Source of the DNA: JABDQW01 sp942492025
Lineage (GTDB): Bacteria > Pseudomonadota > Gammaproteobacteria > SZUA-229
NCBI GenBank assembly: GCA_942492025.1
Contig: CALODJ010000010.1
Location: 593,639 to 657,638 of the forward strand
DNA: 64,000 nucleotides
Direction of reading: 5' to 3'
The position numbers and the translations under genes are program-made. Within the stretch, counting starts at the first letter, position 1, and every line of letters begins with the position of its first letter. Under the pieces are notes generated by a model, which was not told the origin of the DNA, made no database searches, and saw nothing but the letters and a program-made list of their open reading frames with translations. This document shows, one piece after another, positions 22,927 to 31,504 of the stretch.

Positions 22927-23391
22927 TTATTTCAGCGCCTTGACGGCCTCCAGCACTTCATCCACATGGTCTTTTACTTTTACCTTGCGCCATTCCTGAC
23001 GTAGAACACCGTTTTCGTCTATCAAGAAAGTACTGCGTTCAATACCGCGCACCTGCTTGCCGTACATATTCTTCATTTTGATAACGTCAAACTGGTTACA
23101 GAGCGCTTCTTGCGTATCGGAAAGCAGGTCGAAATTGAATTTTTGTTTGGTTTTGAAATTTTCGTGTGATTTCAGGCTATCGCGTGAAACGCCGAGAATC
23201 ACCGTATTCTGCCGGGTGAATTTGGCTTTGGCATCACGGAAATCCTGGCCTTCGGTTGTGCAGCCCGGCGTGCTGTCTTTCGGGTAGAAATACAATACCA
23301 GCTTTTTGCCCGCAAAATCTTTCAGGCTGATTTCCTTGTCACCTGTGGCAGGTAATTTGAAGTTTTTTACTTTTTTACCGATCTCTGTCAT
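22927..23391 (-). CDS. bcp: Thiol peroxidase of the BCP/PrxQ family (154 aa)
   Basis: A peroxiredoxin that reduces organic hydroperoxides and H2O2 in the cytoplasm. The peroxidatic Cys44 is in YPKDSTPGCTTEGQDFRD. The resolving Cys usually five residues later is replaced (Gln49), leaving Cys near residue 88 (EALCNQFDVIKMKN) as the only other candidate. The upstream ATG at 23436 is ignored: the ATG at 23391 has GAGG eight bases before it and gives the family start MTEIGKKVKNF. It follows gcvR with a 16-bp gap, as in many gammaproteobacteria. Confidence 0.9.
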   Translation of the reverse strand: MTEIGKKVKNFKLPATGDKEISLKDFAGKKLVLYFYPKDSTPGCTTEGQDFRDAKAKFTRQNTVILGVSRDSLKSHENFKTKQKFNFDLLSDTQEALCNQFDVIKMKNMYGKQVRGIERSTFLIDENGVLRQEWRKVKVKDHVDEVLEAVKALK

Positions 23392-23407
23392 TCGTCTGTC
23401 CTCACGT

Positions 23408-23935
23408 TTAGTTTGCCGACGACATCGAAGCATCAAGGTTCAGCTGGTCGCACATGCTGATAAATTCTTCGCGCAGTTGTTTGAGCGGGATATCAGCCGG
23501 CAGACCGATGGTCATGTGTACGGCGAACATCGGTGTCGCGGTGTGTGCAGCTGCATAGCGTTCCGTGTTGAGATCAACGATATTGATCTGGCGACTTGAA
23601 AAGAAACTTGCCAGATTGTGCACGATGCCCGGATTGTCTATGGCCACCACTTTAACACTGTAAGGTACTATGGGCTGTTGTCGGGCCTCACTGCGGGTCA
23701 GCTTCACCATTATTTTCATGTTGAGCGACTCTTCCAGGCTCGCAGTGTCAGCAATAAATGCATCAATTGCTTGCTGTGAGCCACCGACCAGTAACAGAAC
23801 GGCGAACTCACCACCGAGCACGCTCATGCGGCTGTCTTCGATGTTCAGACTGTGTTTGAACAAGGCGTTGCTCAGTTCGTCGACGATGCCGGGGCGGTCA
23901 TCACCCAGGGCGGTTATTACGAGATGTTCGGACAT
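23408..23935 (-). CDS. gcvR: Glycine cleavage system regulator GcvR-like (two ACT domains)
   Basis: 175 aa made of two ACT domains: residues 4-80 (LVITALGDDRPGIVDELSNALFKHSLNIEDSRMSVL) and ~90-165 (YSVKVVAIDNPGIVHNLASFFSSRQINIVDLNT). In E. coli, GcvR binds glycine and antagonises the activator GcvA. Whether this protein does the same is inferred from its place between dapA and bcp. No gcvA or gcvTHP is in the window. Confidence 0.88.
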   Translation of the reverse strand: MSEHLVITALGDDRPGIVDELSNALFKHSLNIEDSRMSVLGGEFAVLLLVGGSQQAIDAFIADTASLEESLNMKIMVKLTRSEARQQPIVPYSVKVVAIDNPGIVHNLASFFSSRQINIVDLNTERYAAAHTATPMFAVHMTIGLPADIPLKQLREEFISMCDQLNLDASMSSAN

Positions 23936-24043
23936 TGCTGTCTATTATGTCAGTTACGGGATGTTGAGTGTAAACAAAGATGAAATGGAATAACAGTTCA
24001 GATTCGTGCGTGTACTGCTCACGCTTGTCTCGTATTCAAATTC

Positions 24044-24115
24044 GCTAGCCCGCAGATTGCATGAAGGTAGGGGCTAGCTGTGATTTGTCAGTAGGATCAC
24101 GGAAGCAGGCGCAGG
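24044..24115. repeat. Dispersed repeat related to the 7322 element
   Basis: It begins GCTAGCCCGCA (24044-24054) like the left end of the 7322 element. A second GGGGCTAGC follows at 24070-24078, and it ends AGGATCACGGAAGCAGGCGCAGG (24093-24115 region), which matches 7341-7363 closely. The middle is deleted or diverged. It abuts the TAG stop codon of the PilZ gene. Confidence 0.55.
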
Positions 24116-24475
24116 CTATTGCAGGTCCGCCAATTCACGATTCAACAAACTGGGATCGTTCTGATTGAGTTCGAGCAGGCGACGCAGGTGTTTGAGGCTG
24201 TCAATATCGATATGTTGCCATTGCAGGCCCCAATTTCCATTGTCCATCTCGTGGGTAATCCTGACGCGAGCATTTATGGAGGCATTTTCACCCAGGAACA
24301 GCGCCAGTGCGCATGGCTTGCTGGTATCTATTTCGAGGTTTTCCGGGGGCTCCACCAGCATACCCTTGAGTGAAATATCGAGCAAATTGCTGCTCCACTC
24401 CTCATTACCGCTCTGCATGAAGATTTCTGCCTGAAACGGGATGCGTTGGTTGTTTCTTCTTTCCTTGGACGACAT
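24116..24475 (-). CDS. PilZ domain protein (119 aa)
   Basis: A single PilZ domain: the c-di-GMP-binding motif RRNNQRIPFQAEI (RxxxR-like, residues ~6-16) and the downstream (D/N)-x-S-x-x-G-like LLDISLKGMLVEPPE (~34-46), then NARVRITHEMDNGNWGLQWQHIDIDSLKHLRRLLELN. Stand-alone PilZ proteins relay c-di-GMP to unknown partners, often motility or surface attachment. Divergent from dapA, with ~140 bp between the starts. Confidence 0.88.
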   Translation of the reverse strand: MSSKERRNNQRIPFQAEIFMQSGNEEWSSNLLDISLKGMLVEPPENLEIDTSKPCALALFLGENASINARVRITHEMDNGNWGLQWQHIDIDSLKHLRRLLELNQNDPSLLNRELADLQ

Positions 24476-24616
24476 TTGAGTATTCGTTTTAGCAGTTATT
24501 GGATGTAATTCAGAGTTATTATAGTCGCTGCGAGCACTTTCCTCGTTGAAATCGCAGAAAAAAGTTGATTAACTGTGCGACCTGCTTTTCCAGCCGTTAT
24601 CCCCCGGGGGGAATTC

Positions 24617-25495
24617 ATGTTTCGAGGAAGTATGGTGGCATTGGTAACACCAATGTTCACCGATGGTTCGGTCGATTATGACAGTTTGTCAAAATTGATC
24701 GAATTTCATATAGAGAGTGGCACTGCTGCCATTGTTTCGATGGGCACCACTGGTGAATCAGCGACGTTGGACATGGACGAACACTGCGAAGTCATGCGCC
24801 GAACGGTCGAAATGGCTGCCGGCCGTCTATCGATCATTGCAGGTACTGGCTCTAACTCAACAACCGAGGCTATCGCACTCACCCGATGTGCGCAGCAGGG
24901 CGGGGCTGATGCTTGCTTGCTGGTTGCACCCTATTATAATAAGCCTACCCAGGAGGGGCTGTATCTGCATCATAAACTCATCGCCGAATCGGTCGACATA
25001 CCCCAGATTCTGTACAATGTACCCGGTCGCACCGTTTGCGACATATTGCCGGAGACTGTGGCCCGTCTGTCGGAAATTCCGAATATTGTTGGTATCAAGG
25101 AAGCAACCGGCAGCATGGAGCGTTTGCAGGAAATTCTTTCATTAGTGCCGGCTGATTTTGATCTCTACAGTGGCGATGATGCGACCGGCACAGAATTCAT
25201 GCTGCAAGGAGGGCAGGGCGTTATCTCTGTGACGAGTAATATCGCACCGGTGAAAATGGCCGCTATGTGCGCTGCCGCCCTGGCGGGTGACAGGGAACAG
25301 GCGCTGGAACTTAACCGCCCTCTCGAGGATCTGCATAACGATCTTTTTGTCGAAGCCAATCCGATTCCTGTTAAATGGGTATTGCATGAGATGGGTATGA
25401 TACCTGAAGGCATCCGTCTGCCACTGACACCCTTGAGTGAACAGTTTCATGAGTTACTGCGCCAAGCAATGCGCATTGCCGGAGTATTGTCTTGA
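24617..25495 (+). CDS. dapA: 4-hydroxy-tetrahydrodipicolinate synthase
   Basis: A (beta/alpha)8 aldolase of 292 residues that condenses pyruvate with aspartate semialdehyde, the first committed step to lysine and diaminopimelate. GTTGESATL (~44-52), the catalytic Tyr region YYNKPTQEGLY, the Schiff-base lysine in VGIKEATGSM and GDD are all present. The ATG at 24617, after GGGGGAA, gives the usual MFRGSMVALVTPM; the upstream in-frame ATG at 24575 is rejected. bamC overlaps its stop codon. Confidence 0.96.
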   Translation: MFRGSMVALVTPMFTDGSVDYDSLSKLIEFHIESGTAAIVSMGTTGESATLDMDEHCEVMRRTVEMAAGRLSIIAGTGSNSTTEAIALTRCAQQGGADACLLVAPYYNKPTQEGLYLHHKLIAESVDIPQILYNVPGRTVCDILPETVARLSEIPNIVGIKEATGSMERLQEILSLVPADFDLYSGDDATGTEFMLQGGQGVISVTSNIAPVKMAAMCAAALAGDREQALELNRPLEDLHNDLFVEANPIPVKWVLHEMGMIPEGIRLPLTPLSEQFHELLRQAMRIAGVLS

Positions 25496-26652
25496 AGCAG
25501 TGGTACGCAAAGTCACTCGTGGTTCTACTGACGGCGCTGTTGCTAACAGCCTGTGGCAAGAATGAGCGTCCCGAATACCAGGGTGCCGAGTATTACAAAA
25601 GCCTTGAGCTGCCACCCGATCTGGCTCTGGAAAAATCGACAGCAGAGGTAGAAGTGCCTGAACCAACAGTAGCAGCCCTGGAAGATTTCCAGGCCAAGCA
25701 CAGGCTGAACAAGGCTGTGGCCCCCGAATTCAAGGGTATTCGTTTGAAACACGATGGCAGCATGTACTTCCTAGAAGTCGATGCCGAGCCGACCGTTGTC
25801 TGGCCAAAGCTCGAAGCATTCTGGGAACATGAGGGTATTCGCCTGCTGGAAAACAGACCCATGTTGGGCTTCATGAAGTCAGACTGGACCAAGCAATTGC
25901 AGGTACGCGAAGATGCCGGCTATTTGACCAAACTGTTCAGTAAGCTGGAGCCGGACTTCAGGGATAAATTCACCATGCGTATTGAGCCCGCTGCGGATCG
26001 TACGAAAACGCATATTTTTGTCGCGCACTATGGGATCGAGGTGTTTGTTGAAGCTTCAGGTGATGATCAGGGCAATATCCAGTGGCGGGGTAGAAAGAGT
26101 GATGTCGAGCTCGAACGTGAAATTCTCTCCCGCCTGACCTTGTTTGCTGGATTGAGCGAAAATCAGGCAGAAAGTTTACTCAGGGAATACAAGCCTTTTC
26201 AGTCGTATGTCACATACCAGGAGACATTCAAGGCCGAAGATATCGATCCCGAAGCACAAAGCTCGTTCGGTGACACCCGAATAGCGGTGCTATCCATGAA
26301 AGGCACGATGGACTTCGTCTGGTATCGAACGATCCGCGCTCTGGACAGATTACAGATGGATGAGATTTCACTCGACAAGAAAAAGGGAAGAATCAGTTTT
26401 GCCTTGCCTGCAGGCGCCAGACTGTCAAACACGGATGAGGAAGTGGATGAAATTGCCGAGTCCAGTGGGTTTATGAACTGGCTGAAAGGTAAAACCGGTA
26501 AAAAAGATGATGGAAAAGCCAAGAAATTCGTGTTGGCTCTGGTAGAAATGCCCGGATATGTGGACTTCACGCTACTGGATTCACGTGGAATGGAAGCAAC
26601 CAGTCCTGTCGCTTCACAACTCCGTGCCGCATTGGCCAGAGCACTGGAATGA
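25492..26652 (+). CDS. bamC: Outer-membrane assembly lipoprotein BamC
   Basis: A lipoprotein signal (LVVLLTALLLTAC, lipobox LTAC with Cys21) is followed by the unstructured BamD-binding region (ERPEYQGAEYYKSLELPPDLALE) and two helix-grip domains (~70-200 and ~240-385). BamC is an accessory part of the BAM complex that inserts outer-membrane proteins. The start is a TTG at 25492 overlapping the dapA TGA (TTGA), with GGAG seven bases upstream; no in-frame ATG fits. The order dapA-bamC is the same as in E. coli (nlpB). Confidence 0.92.
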   Translation: MKQWYAKSLVVLLTALLLTACGKNERPEYQGAEYYKSLELPPDLALEKSTAEVEVPEPTVAALEDFQAKHRLNKAVAPEFKGIRLKHDGSMYFLEVDAEPTVVWPKLEAFWEHEGIRLLENRPMLGFMKSDWTKQLQVREDAGYLTKLFSKLEPDFRDKFTMRIEPAADRTKTHIFVAHYGIEVFVEASGDDQGNIQWRGRKSDVELEREILSRLTLFAGLSENQAESLLREYKPFQSYVTYQETFKAEDIDPEAQSSFGDTRIAVLSMKGTMDFVWYRTIRALDRLQMDEISLDKKKGRISFALPAGARLSNTDEEVDEIAESSGFMNWLKGKTGKKDDGKAKKFVLALVEMPGYVDFTLLDSRGMEATSPVASQLRAALARALE

Positions 26653-26700
26653 TGGCGGTGCGAGAGTCGCAACCTGGATCGTGCTGCTGTATTGAAAGTC

Positions 26701-26774
26701 GTAGGGTGCGCCGTGCGCACCAGGTTGTTGGATATGGCCCGTGTGATAGGTTCGGTGCGCACGGTGCACCCTAC
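26701..26774. repeat. Palindromic intergenic repeat (GTAGGGTGCGCCGTGCGCACC type), copy 1
   Basis: The arms at 26701-26721 and 26754-26774 are inverted copies with one mismatch in 21, around a 32-nt loop. A second element of the same type is at 47783-47857. The surrounding 26653-26917 gap between bamC and convergent folE2 shows nothing else. Confidence 0.75.
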
Positions 26775-26917
26775 TTGGCTAAATTCATGCTTCGCTCGCA
26801 AAGACGGAAAAAATACACTCATAGCACTTCGCTTTGTTGAAAGTGAATTACAACAAGCAATAGCGAAACAGTGACGCCTGCTCAATCGAGGTGTTTTGCG
26901 GTTCTCGTTGCTTTGAT

Positions 26918-27730
26918 TTACTTGTCTTTCTGAATCAGCGCATAAGCCGAATGGTTGTGGATGGATTCGAAGTTTTCCGATTCTACTGTGTACGAAATGA
27001 TGCGCTCATCCCTGTTCAGTTGCGCGGCTATATCACGTACGATGTCTTCGACGAACTTCGGGTTGTCATAGGCGCGCTCGGTCACCACTTTCTCGTCGGG
27101 CCGTTTCAGCAGGCCATAAAGCTCACAGGATGCCTGTGACTCAACGATATCGATAATCTCTTCTATCCAGACGAACTGTTGTGTTTTTACGGTGACAGTG
27201 ACATGCGAGCGTTGATTGTGCGCCCCACGGTCTGATATTTTTTTCGAGCACGGGCACAGGCTGGTGACCGGTACCACGACTTTAACGTGCATGGTGTTGG
27301 TGTGATTTCTGCGCTCACCCATCAGAGTGACTTCATAATCGAGCAAGCTCTTGACGCCTGAGGCCGGGGCCGATTTATTGACGAAGTAATGGAACGTCAT
27401 CTCGATATGGCCGCACTCGGCATCCAGGCGGTTGGTCATTTCAGTGAGCATGATCTTGAATGACTCGACCGTGATTTCCCAGTCGTGGTTATTGAGTATC
27501 TCGACGAAGCGGGACATATGCGTGCCCTTGAAGTCATGCGGCAGGTCCACGTACATGTTGAAATTGGCGACGGCGTGCTGCACATGACCGGAGCGGTCCT
27601 TGACCTGGACAGGGTGCCGGATGTCCTTGATGCCGACCTTGTCGATATGAATGGCGCGGTTATCATGACTGCTCTGCACATCCACCATGTCAGATGCTTT
27701 AGTCGGCTTTGCTTCGATGATGTCATTCAT
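26918..27730 (-). CDS. folE2: GTP cyclohydrolase FolE2 (type IB)
   Basis: PF02649 family. Landmarks are VGIKDIRHPVQVKDRSG, the metal ligand Cys within VVPVTSLCPCSKKIS, GAHNQRSHVTVTV, IVESQASCELYGLLKRPDEKVVTERAYDNPKFVEDIVRD and HNHSAYA. It converts GTP to 7,8-dihydroneopterin triphosphate without the zinc dependence of FolE. Here it is coupled to queD, so the product probably feeds queuosine as well as folate. Several ATGs are possible (27760, 27739, 27730); the one at 27730, one base after the queD stop, has the better spacing to GAAGAG. Confidence 0.92.
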   Translation of the reverse strand: MNDIIEAKPTKASDMVDVQSSHDNRAIHIDKVGIKDIRHPVQVKDRSGHVQHAVANFNMYVDLPHDFKGTHMSRFVEILNNHDWEITVESFKIMLTEMTNRLDAECGHIEMTFHYFVNKSAPASGVKSLLDYEVTLMGERRNHTNTMHVKVVVPVTSLCPCSKKISDRGAHNQRSHVTVTVKTQQFVWIEEIIDIVESQASCELYGLLKRPDEKVVTERAYDNPKFVEDIVRDIAAQLNRDERIISYTVESENFESIHNHSAYALIQKDK

Positions 27731-27731
27731 A

Positions 27732-28118
27732 TCATTCATACTCTTCACAATAGCGAACACAGGCTCGGTCCGTTTCCCACAGGGTCAGTGCTTTGACCCT
27801 TATCGTATCGCTGTTTAATATCGCTGCTATTTCCCGATACATATAGGCAGCAATGTTTTCTGCTGTTGGATTGATGCTGGTGAACGGTTCCAGGTCATTC
27901 AGATATCGATGATCGAGACGGTTACCAACCTCATTCGCAGCAGCTTTCATAATCTTGAAATCGACACCCATGCCGGTATCGTCCAGTGAGGTCGCCACCG
28001 CCTCAAGTTCCACTTTCCAGTTGTGGCCGTGCATGCGACTGCAGGCACCCGGATAATCTCGCAAGGTGTGGGCCGATGCGAACTCGGTCACCACTTTCAG
28101 CAGATAGGTTGCAGTCAT
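27732..28118 (-). CDS. queD: 6-carboxy-5,6,7,8-tetrahydropterin synthase QueD
   Basis: A PTPS-family enzyme of 128 aa. The zinc ligands are His17 (EFASAHTLR) and His30/His32 in CSRMHGHNW, with catalytic Cys26. LDHRYLND, NPTAENIAAYMYRE and the final ALTLWETDRACVRY complete the active site. It converts dihydroneopterin triphosphate to 6-carboxytetrahydropterin, the first queuosine-specific step. It sits directly upstream of folE2, and QueG, the last enzyme of the pathway, is encoded at 61-62 kb. Confidence 0.93.
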   Translation of the reverse strand: MTATYLLKVVTEFASAHTLRDYPGACSRMHGHNWKVELEAVATSLDDTGMGVDFKIMKAAANEVGNRLDHRYLNDLEPFTSINPTAENIAAYMYREIAAILNSDTIRVKALTLWETDRACVRYCEEYE

Positions 28119-28178
28119 TATCCGGTTAGTTCAGTCGAATACTTGAGTAAAACAGTAGGATTTTATCCGAAACGATCA

Positions 28179-30068
28179 TCATTGGCAATTTGAAGCATTC
28201 ATCCGGGTCAGCTGGTTTTGAATGCTTTGCAGCATACCGTCAGCGTCCAGGCCCCATTCTGACAGCATTTCAGCCTGTGTACCCTGCCCGATATAGGTAT
28301 CGGGGAAACCCAGATTGAGTATGAAATTGTGGTAGCCATTGGCGGCCAGCCATTCATTGACCGCACTGCCGGCTCCGCCGGCGAGTGCATTTTCTTCGAT
28401 GGTCACCAGTAAATCATGCTGTTCAGCTGCCTGCTGGATGGTGTGCCCGTCGAGTGGCTTGACGAAGCGCATGTTATACAAGCTGGCATCGAGCTCTTGT
28501 GCGATTTCCTGGGCTGTCGACAGCAGTGAGCCGAAAACCAGCAAGGCGACCTTGCTGCCTTTGCGGACACGTTCGGCTTTGCCGAAATCGATGGCTTTCA
28601 ATTCCCTGACAGGTGAGTTGCCGGTCGACGTACCCCTGGGATAGCGCACCGCCGCAGGGCCGTCATGCAAAAAGCCGGTGGTTAGCATGCAGCGTGCTTC
28701 AGCGGTATCTGCCGGCGCCATGATCACCATGTTTGGAATACAACGCAGGTAACTGATGTCATAGGCGCCGGTATGGGTCGGGCCATCGGCGCCGACAATG
28801 CCGGCGCGATCGATCGCAAACAATACCGGCAGATTTTGCAGCGCGACATCGTGAATCAGTTGATCATAACCTCGCTGCAGAAAGGTTGAATAAATAGCGA
28901 CCACCGGTTTCAGGCCATCACAGGCCATGCCTGCAGCAAGAGTAATGGCATGCTGTTCGGCAATACCGACATCGAAGTACCGGTCGGGGTACTGTCTGGA
29001 AAACTCGACCAGCCCTGAGCCTTCGCGCATCGCCGGTGTTATACCGATCAGGCGCTCGTCTTGCGCTGCCATGTCGCACAGCCAGTCGCTGAAAGCTGCG
29101 GTGAATGTCTGGCTGGTTTCCTTGCTGCCGGTGGCTTCGCCTGTAGAGGTATCGAATTTGCCGACGCCATGGTAGCGGCTGGGATCGGCTTCAGCCGGTG
29201 AATAACCTTTACCTTTCTGGGTGACGATATGCAGAAAGCGTGGCCCTTTATGCTGATACAGGTTTTGCAGAATGGGTACCAGCGTATTCAGGTCATGTCC
29301 ATCGATGGGGCCAAAGTAATTGAAGCCCAGTTCCTCGAACAGCGTACCCGGTGCAACCATACCCTTGACGTGCTCTTCGGTGCGGCGCGCCAATTCCCAA
29401 ACGCTGGGCATACGTTCGAGTACTTTTTTTCCACCAGCACGCACCGTTGAATACATATGACCGGATAATAGCCGGGTGAGATGATTGGACAGACCACCGA
29501 CATTCGGTGAGATCGACATGTCATTATCGTTCAGGATCACCAGCAGATCAGCATCGCTGTCACCGGCATGGTTCAGCGCTTCAAATGCCATGCCGCCTGT
29601 CATGGCGCCATCCCCGATGATGGCGACAGACTTGTAGCCGGCGCCGGTTTGCCTGGCGGCGATACTCATGCCGAGCGCAGCACTTATAGATGTGCTTGAG
29701 TGCCCTGTACCGAAGGCATCGTACTCGCTTTCACTGCGTTTGGGAAAGCCTGCAAGCCCGCCTTTCTGGCGCATTGTCGACATACGATGACGCCGTCCGG
29801 TCAGGATCTTGTGTGGATAGGTTTGATGACCGACATCCCACACCAGTTTGTCGACTGGTGTGTTGTAAACATAATGCAATGCAATCGTTAGTTCGACCGT
29901 GCCGAGTCCAGCCGCCAGGTGGCCACCGGTCATTGATACCGTTTCCAGCAGGTATCTGCGCATCTGGCGGGCTAGCTCGGGCAGTCTTGTGCGCGGTAAT
30001 TGGCGTAAATCTTCGGCTGAGTTGATGGTCTCAAGCAGAGGCCAGTGCTGTGCGGATGGATCTGTCAT
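28179..30068 (-). CDS. dxs: 1-deoxy-D-xylulose-5-phosphate synthase
   Basis: A thiamine-diphosphate enzyme of 629 aa, first step of the MEP isoprenoid pathway, joining pyruvate and glyceraldehyde 3-phosphate. The ThDP motif starts at GDGAMTGGMAFEALNHAGDSDADLLVILNDN. VGHQTYPHKILTGRR, FNYFGPIDGHD, the DRAGIVGADGPTHTGAYD segment of the pyrimidine domain and a transketolase C-terminal domain follow in order. It is the last gene of xseB-ispA-dxs and starts immediately after the ispA stop. Confidence 0.97.
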   Translation of the reverse strand: MTDPSAQHWPLLETINSAEDLRQLPRTRLPELARQMRRYLLETVSMTGGHLAAGLGTVELTIALHYVYNTPVDKLVWDVGHQTYPHKILTGRRHRMSTMRQKGGLAGFPKRSESEYDAFGTGHSSTSISAALGMSIAARQTGAGYKSVAIIGDGAMTGGMAFEALNHAGDSDADLLVILNDNDMSISPNVGGLSNHLTRLLSGHMYSTVRAGGKKVLERMPSVWELARRTEEHVKGMVAPGTLFEELGFNYFGPIDGHDLNTLVPILQNLYQHKGPRFLHIVTQKGKGYSPAEADPSRYHGVGKFDTSTGEATGSKETSQTFTAAFSDWLCDMAAQDERLIGITPAMREGSGLVEFSRQYPDRYFDVGIAEQHAITLAAGMACDGLKPVVAIYSTFLQRGYDQLIHDVALQNLPVLFAIDRAGIVGADGPTHTGAYDISYLRCIPNMVIMAPADTAEARCMLTTGFLHDGPAAVRYPRGTSTGNSPVRELKAIDFGKAERVRKGSKVALLVFGSLLSTAQEIAQELDASLYNMRFVKPLDGHTIQQAAEQHDLLVTIEENALAGGAGSAVNEWLAANGYHNFILNLGFPDTYIGQGTQAEMLSEWGLDADGMLQSIQNQLTRMNASNCQ

Positions 30069-30971
30069 CTAGAAATCGCGCTCAACAATGTAGGCGGATA
30101 ACTGACGCAGTGTTTTTGCGCACGCATCGAGATGCTCGATGTGTGCGAGCGCCTGCTCGTGTTGTTCCAGTGCCAGTTTTCGTGATGCTTCGAGGCCCAG
30201 GATGGATGGATAAGTTGGCTTTTGCATTTTCTCATCTGACCCACTGTGCTTGCCCAGAGTTTCAGTATCACCAATAACGTCCAGAATATCGTCCTGAATC
30301 TGGAAGGATAATCCAATGCAATCGGCATAGTAGCCGAGTTGTATCAGTTCGTCTTCGGTTATCGCAGGGCTGCACATGGCGCCGAGAAGAATGCTGGCCT
30401 TGATCAGCGCCCCGGTCTTTCGACGGTGCATGGCTTCCAGTTCTTGCAGCGTCAACGTGTGGCCGACCGCAGCGAGGTCGATTGCCTGGCCGCCAGCCAT
30501 ACCCTCTGAACCGCTGGCGGTGGCCAGTAGTCGAATCATCCGCAGCCGTCGCCCATCATCGATGGGCAGATTACTGGCTGCAAGAATCTCAAACGCATGC
30601 GCCTGCAGCGCATCGCCGGCGAGAATGGCGGTCGCTTCATCGAAGGCTTTGTGGCATGTGGCCTGGCCTCGACGCAAATCATCATCATCCATCGCAGGCA
30701 GATCATCGTGAATCAGCGAGTAGGCGTGTATCATCTCGACAGCACATGCGGGTGTGTCGAGAATGTTTTGATCGGCGCCGGTTGCTTCGCCCGCCGCATA
30801 GACCATCGCCGGCCGGATGCGTTTACCGCCCCCGCCAATGACCGAATAGCGCATGGCTTCGATCAGATTGTGCCTGCGGGTGGGTTTGTCCGGCAAAAAA
30901 ACGTCCAGAGCGTGATCAACGCGTTGCTGATAGTAGTGCAGCCGGGAAACGAAATCGGTGGAATCAGACAT
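30069..30971 (-). CDS. ispA: (2E,6E)-farnesyl diphosphate synthase
   Basis: A trans-prenyltransferase of 300 aa. The first Asp-rich motif is HDDLPAMDDDDLRRG and the second is FQIQDDILDVIGD, with GGGKRIRP for diphosphate binding and SDEKMQKPTYPSILG near the end. It extends DMAPP with two IPP units to farnesyl diphosphate. The residues before the first Asp motif (MIHAYSLIHDD) fit a C15 product. It lies between xseB and dxs with gaps of 3 and 0 bp. Confidence 0.96.
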   Translation of the reverse strand: MSDSTDFVSRLHYYQQRVDHALDVFLPDKPTRRHNLIEAMRYSVIGGGGKRIRPAMVYAAGEATGADQNILDTPACAVEMIHAYSLIHDDLPAMDDDDLRRGQATCHKAFDEATAILAGDALQAHAFEILAASNLPIDDGRRLRMIRLLATASGSEGMAGGQAIDLAAVGHTLTLQELEAMHRRKTGALIKASILLGAMCSPAITEDELIQLGYYADCIGLSFQIQDDILDVIGDTETLGKHSGSDEKMQKPTYPSILGLEASRKLALEQHEQALAHIEHLDACAKTLRQLSAYIVERDF

Positions 30972-30974
30972 CGA

Positions 30975-31208
30975 TTATTCATCAACTTCAAAATCTTTTT
31001 CCAGTAGCCTGCCATTTTTTTCAACCAGCTCCTGAACCTTGAGTTCGGCTTTTTGCAAGGCTTCCTGGCACTCTGAGGTTAGCGCAATACCTTTCTCGAA
31101 ACGTTTCAGCGATTCTTCGAGACTGAGATTGCCCTGTTCCATTTCCTCGACCAGTTTCTCCAGTTCGCCCAGCGCTTTCTCGAAATTGACAGATTTTTTT
31201 GCAGGCAT
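30975..31208 (-). CDS. xseB: Exodeoxyribonuclease VII small subunit
   Basis: 77 aa with the XseB pattern SVNFEKALGELEKLVEEMEQGNLSLEESLKRFEKGIALTSECQEAL. It forms the small subunit that decorates XseA in the single-strand-specific nuclease. The gene heads the xseB-ispA-dxs operon; xseA is not in the window. Confidence 0.96.
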   Translation of the reverse strand: MPAKKSVNFEKALGELEKLVEEMEQGNLSLEESLKRFEKGIALTSECQEALQKAELKVQELVEKNGRLLEKDFEVDE

Positions 31209-31290
31209 CGCTATTACACGTTTTTTTCAATGGGGGCAATACGTTAGCGGTAAAGTGCGACAGTTGCAAGTCATCAGAATAGAGATGGTA

Positions 31291-31501
31291 CACAGATGAG
31301 CGCAGATGAACACAGATTATTTGAGTGCGTAGTGTTTTTTTTCAGAAATCGGGTCTGGAAAGTAATGAATCAGTGTTTTTGAACTGAGAAAGCAACCTAT
31401 GCGAGCTGTAAATTATAGTGCTACGGACTGTCGGTCGCAGGCTTGATATTGCTAATTTATGGCACAACGTGGGTTTTAAACATCCGCGTTCATCTGTGGA
31501 C
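31291..31501. repeat. Inverted pair of dispersed repeats around the xseB/radA gap
   Basis: 31291-31318 is built of CAGATGA.CGCAGATGAACAC and 31482-31501 reads ATCCGCGTTCATCTGTGGAC in the opposite orientation, so the pair brackets about 160 bp. The same family brackets gaps at 60985-61107 and 62326-62445. Between the arms I see no gene or convincing promoter. Confidence 0.55.
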
Positions 31502-31504
31502 TAA

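Noticed and set aside
29960..29980. GCGGGCTAGC in dxs as another copy of the CTAG element end
   Set aside because: Only the short CGGGCTAG matches, and it encodes conserved Dxs residues, so it is chance.
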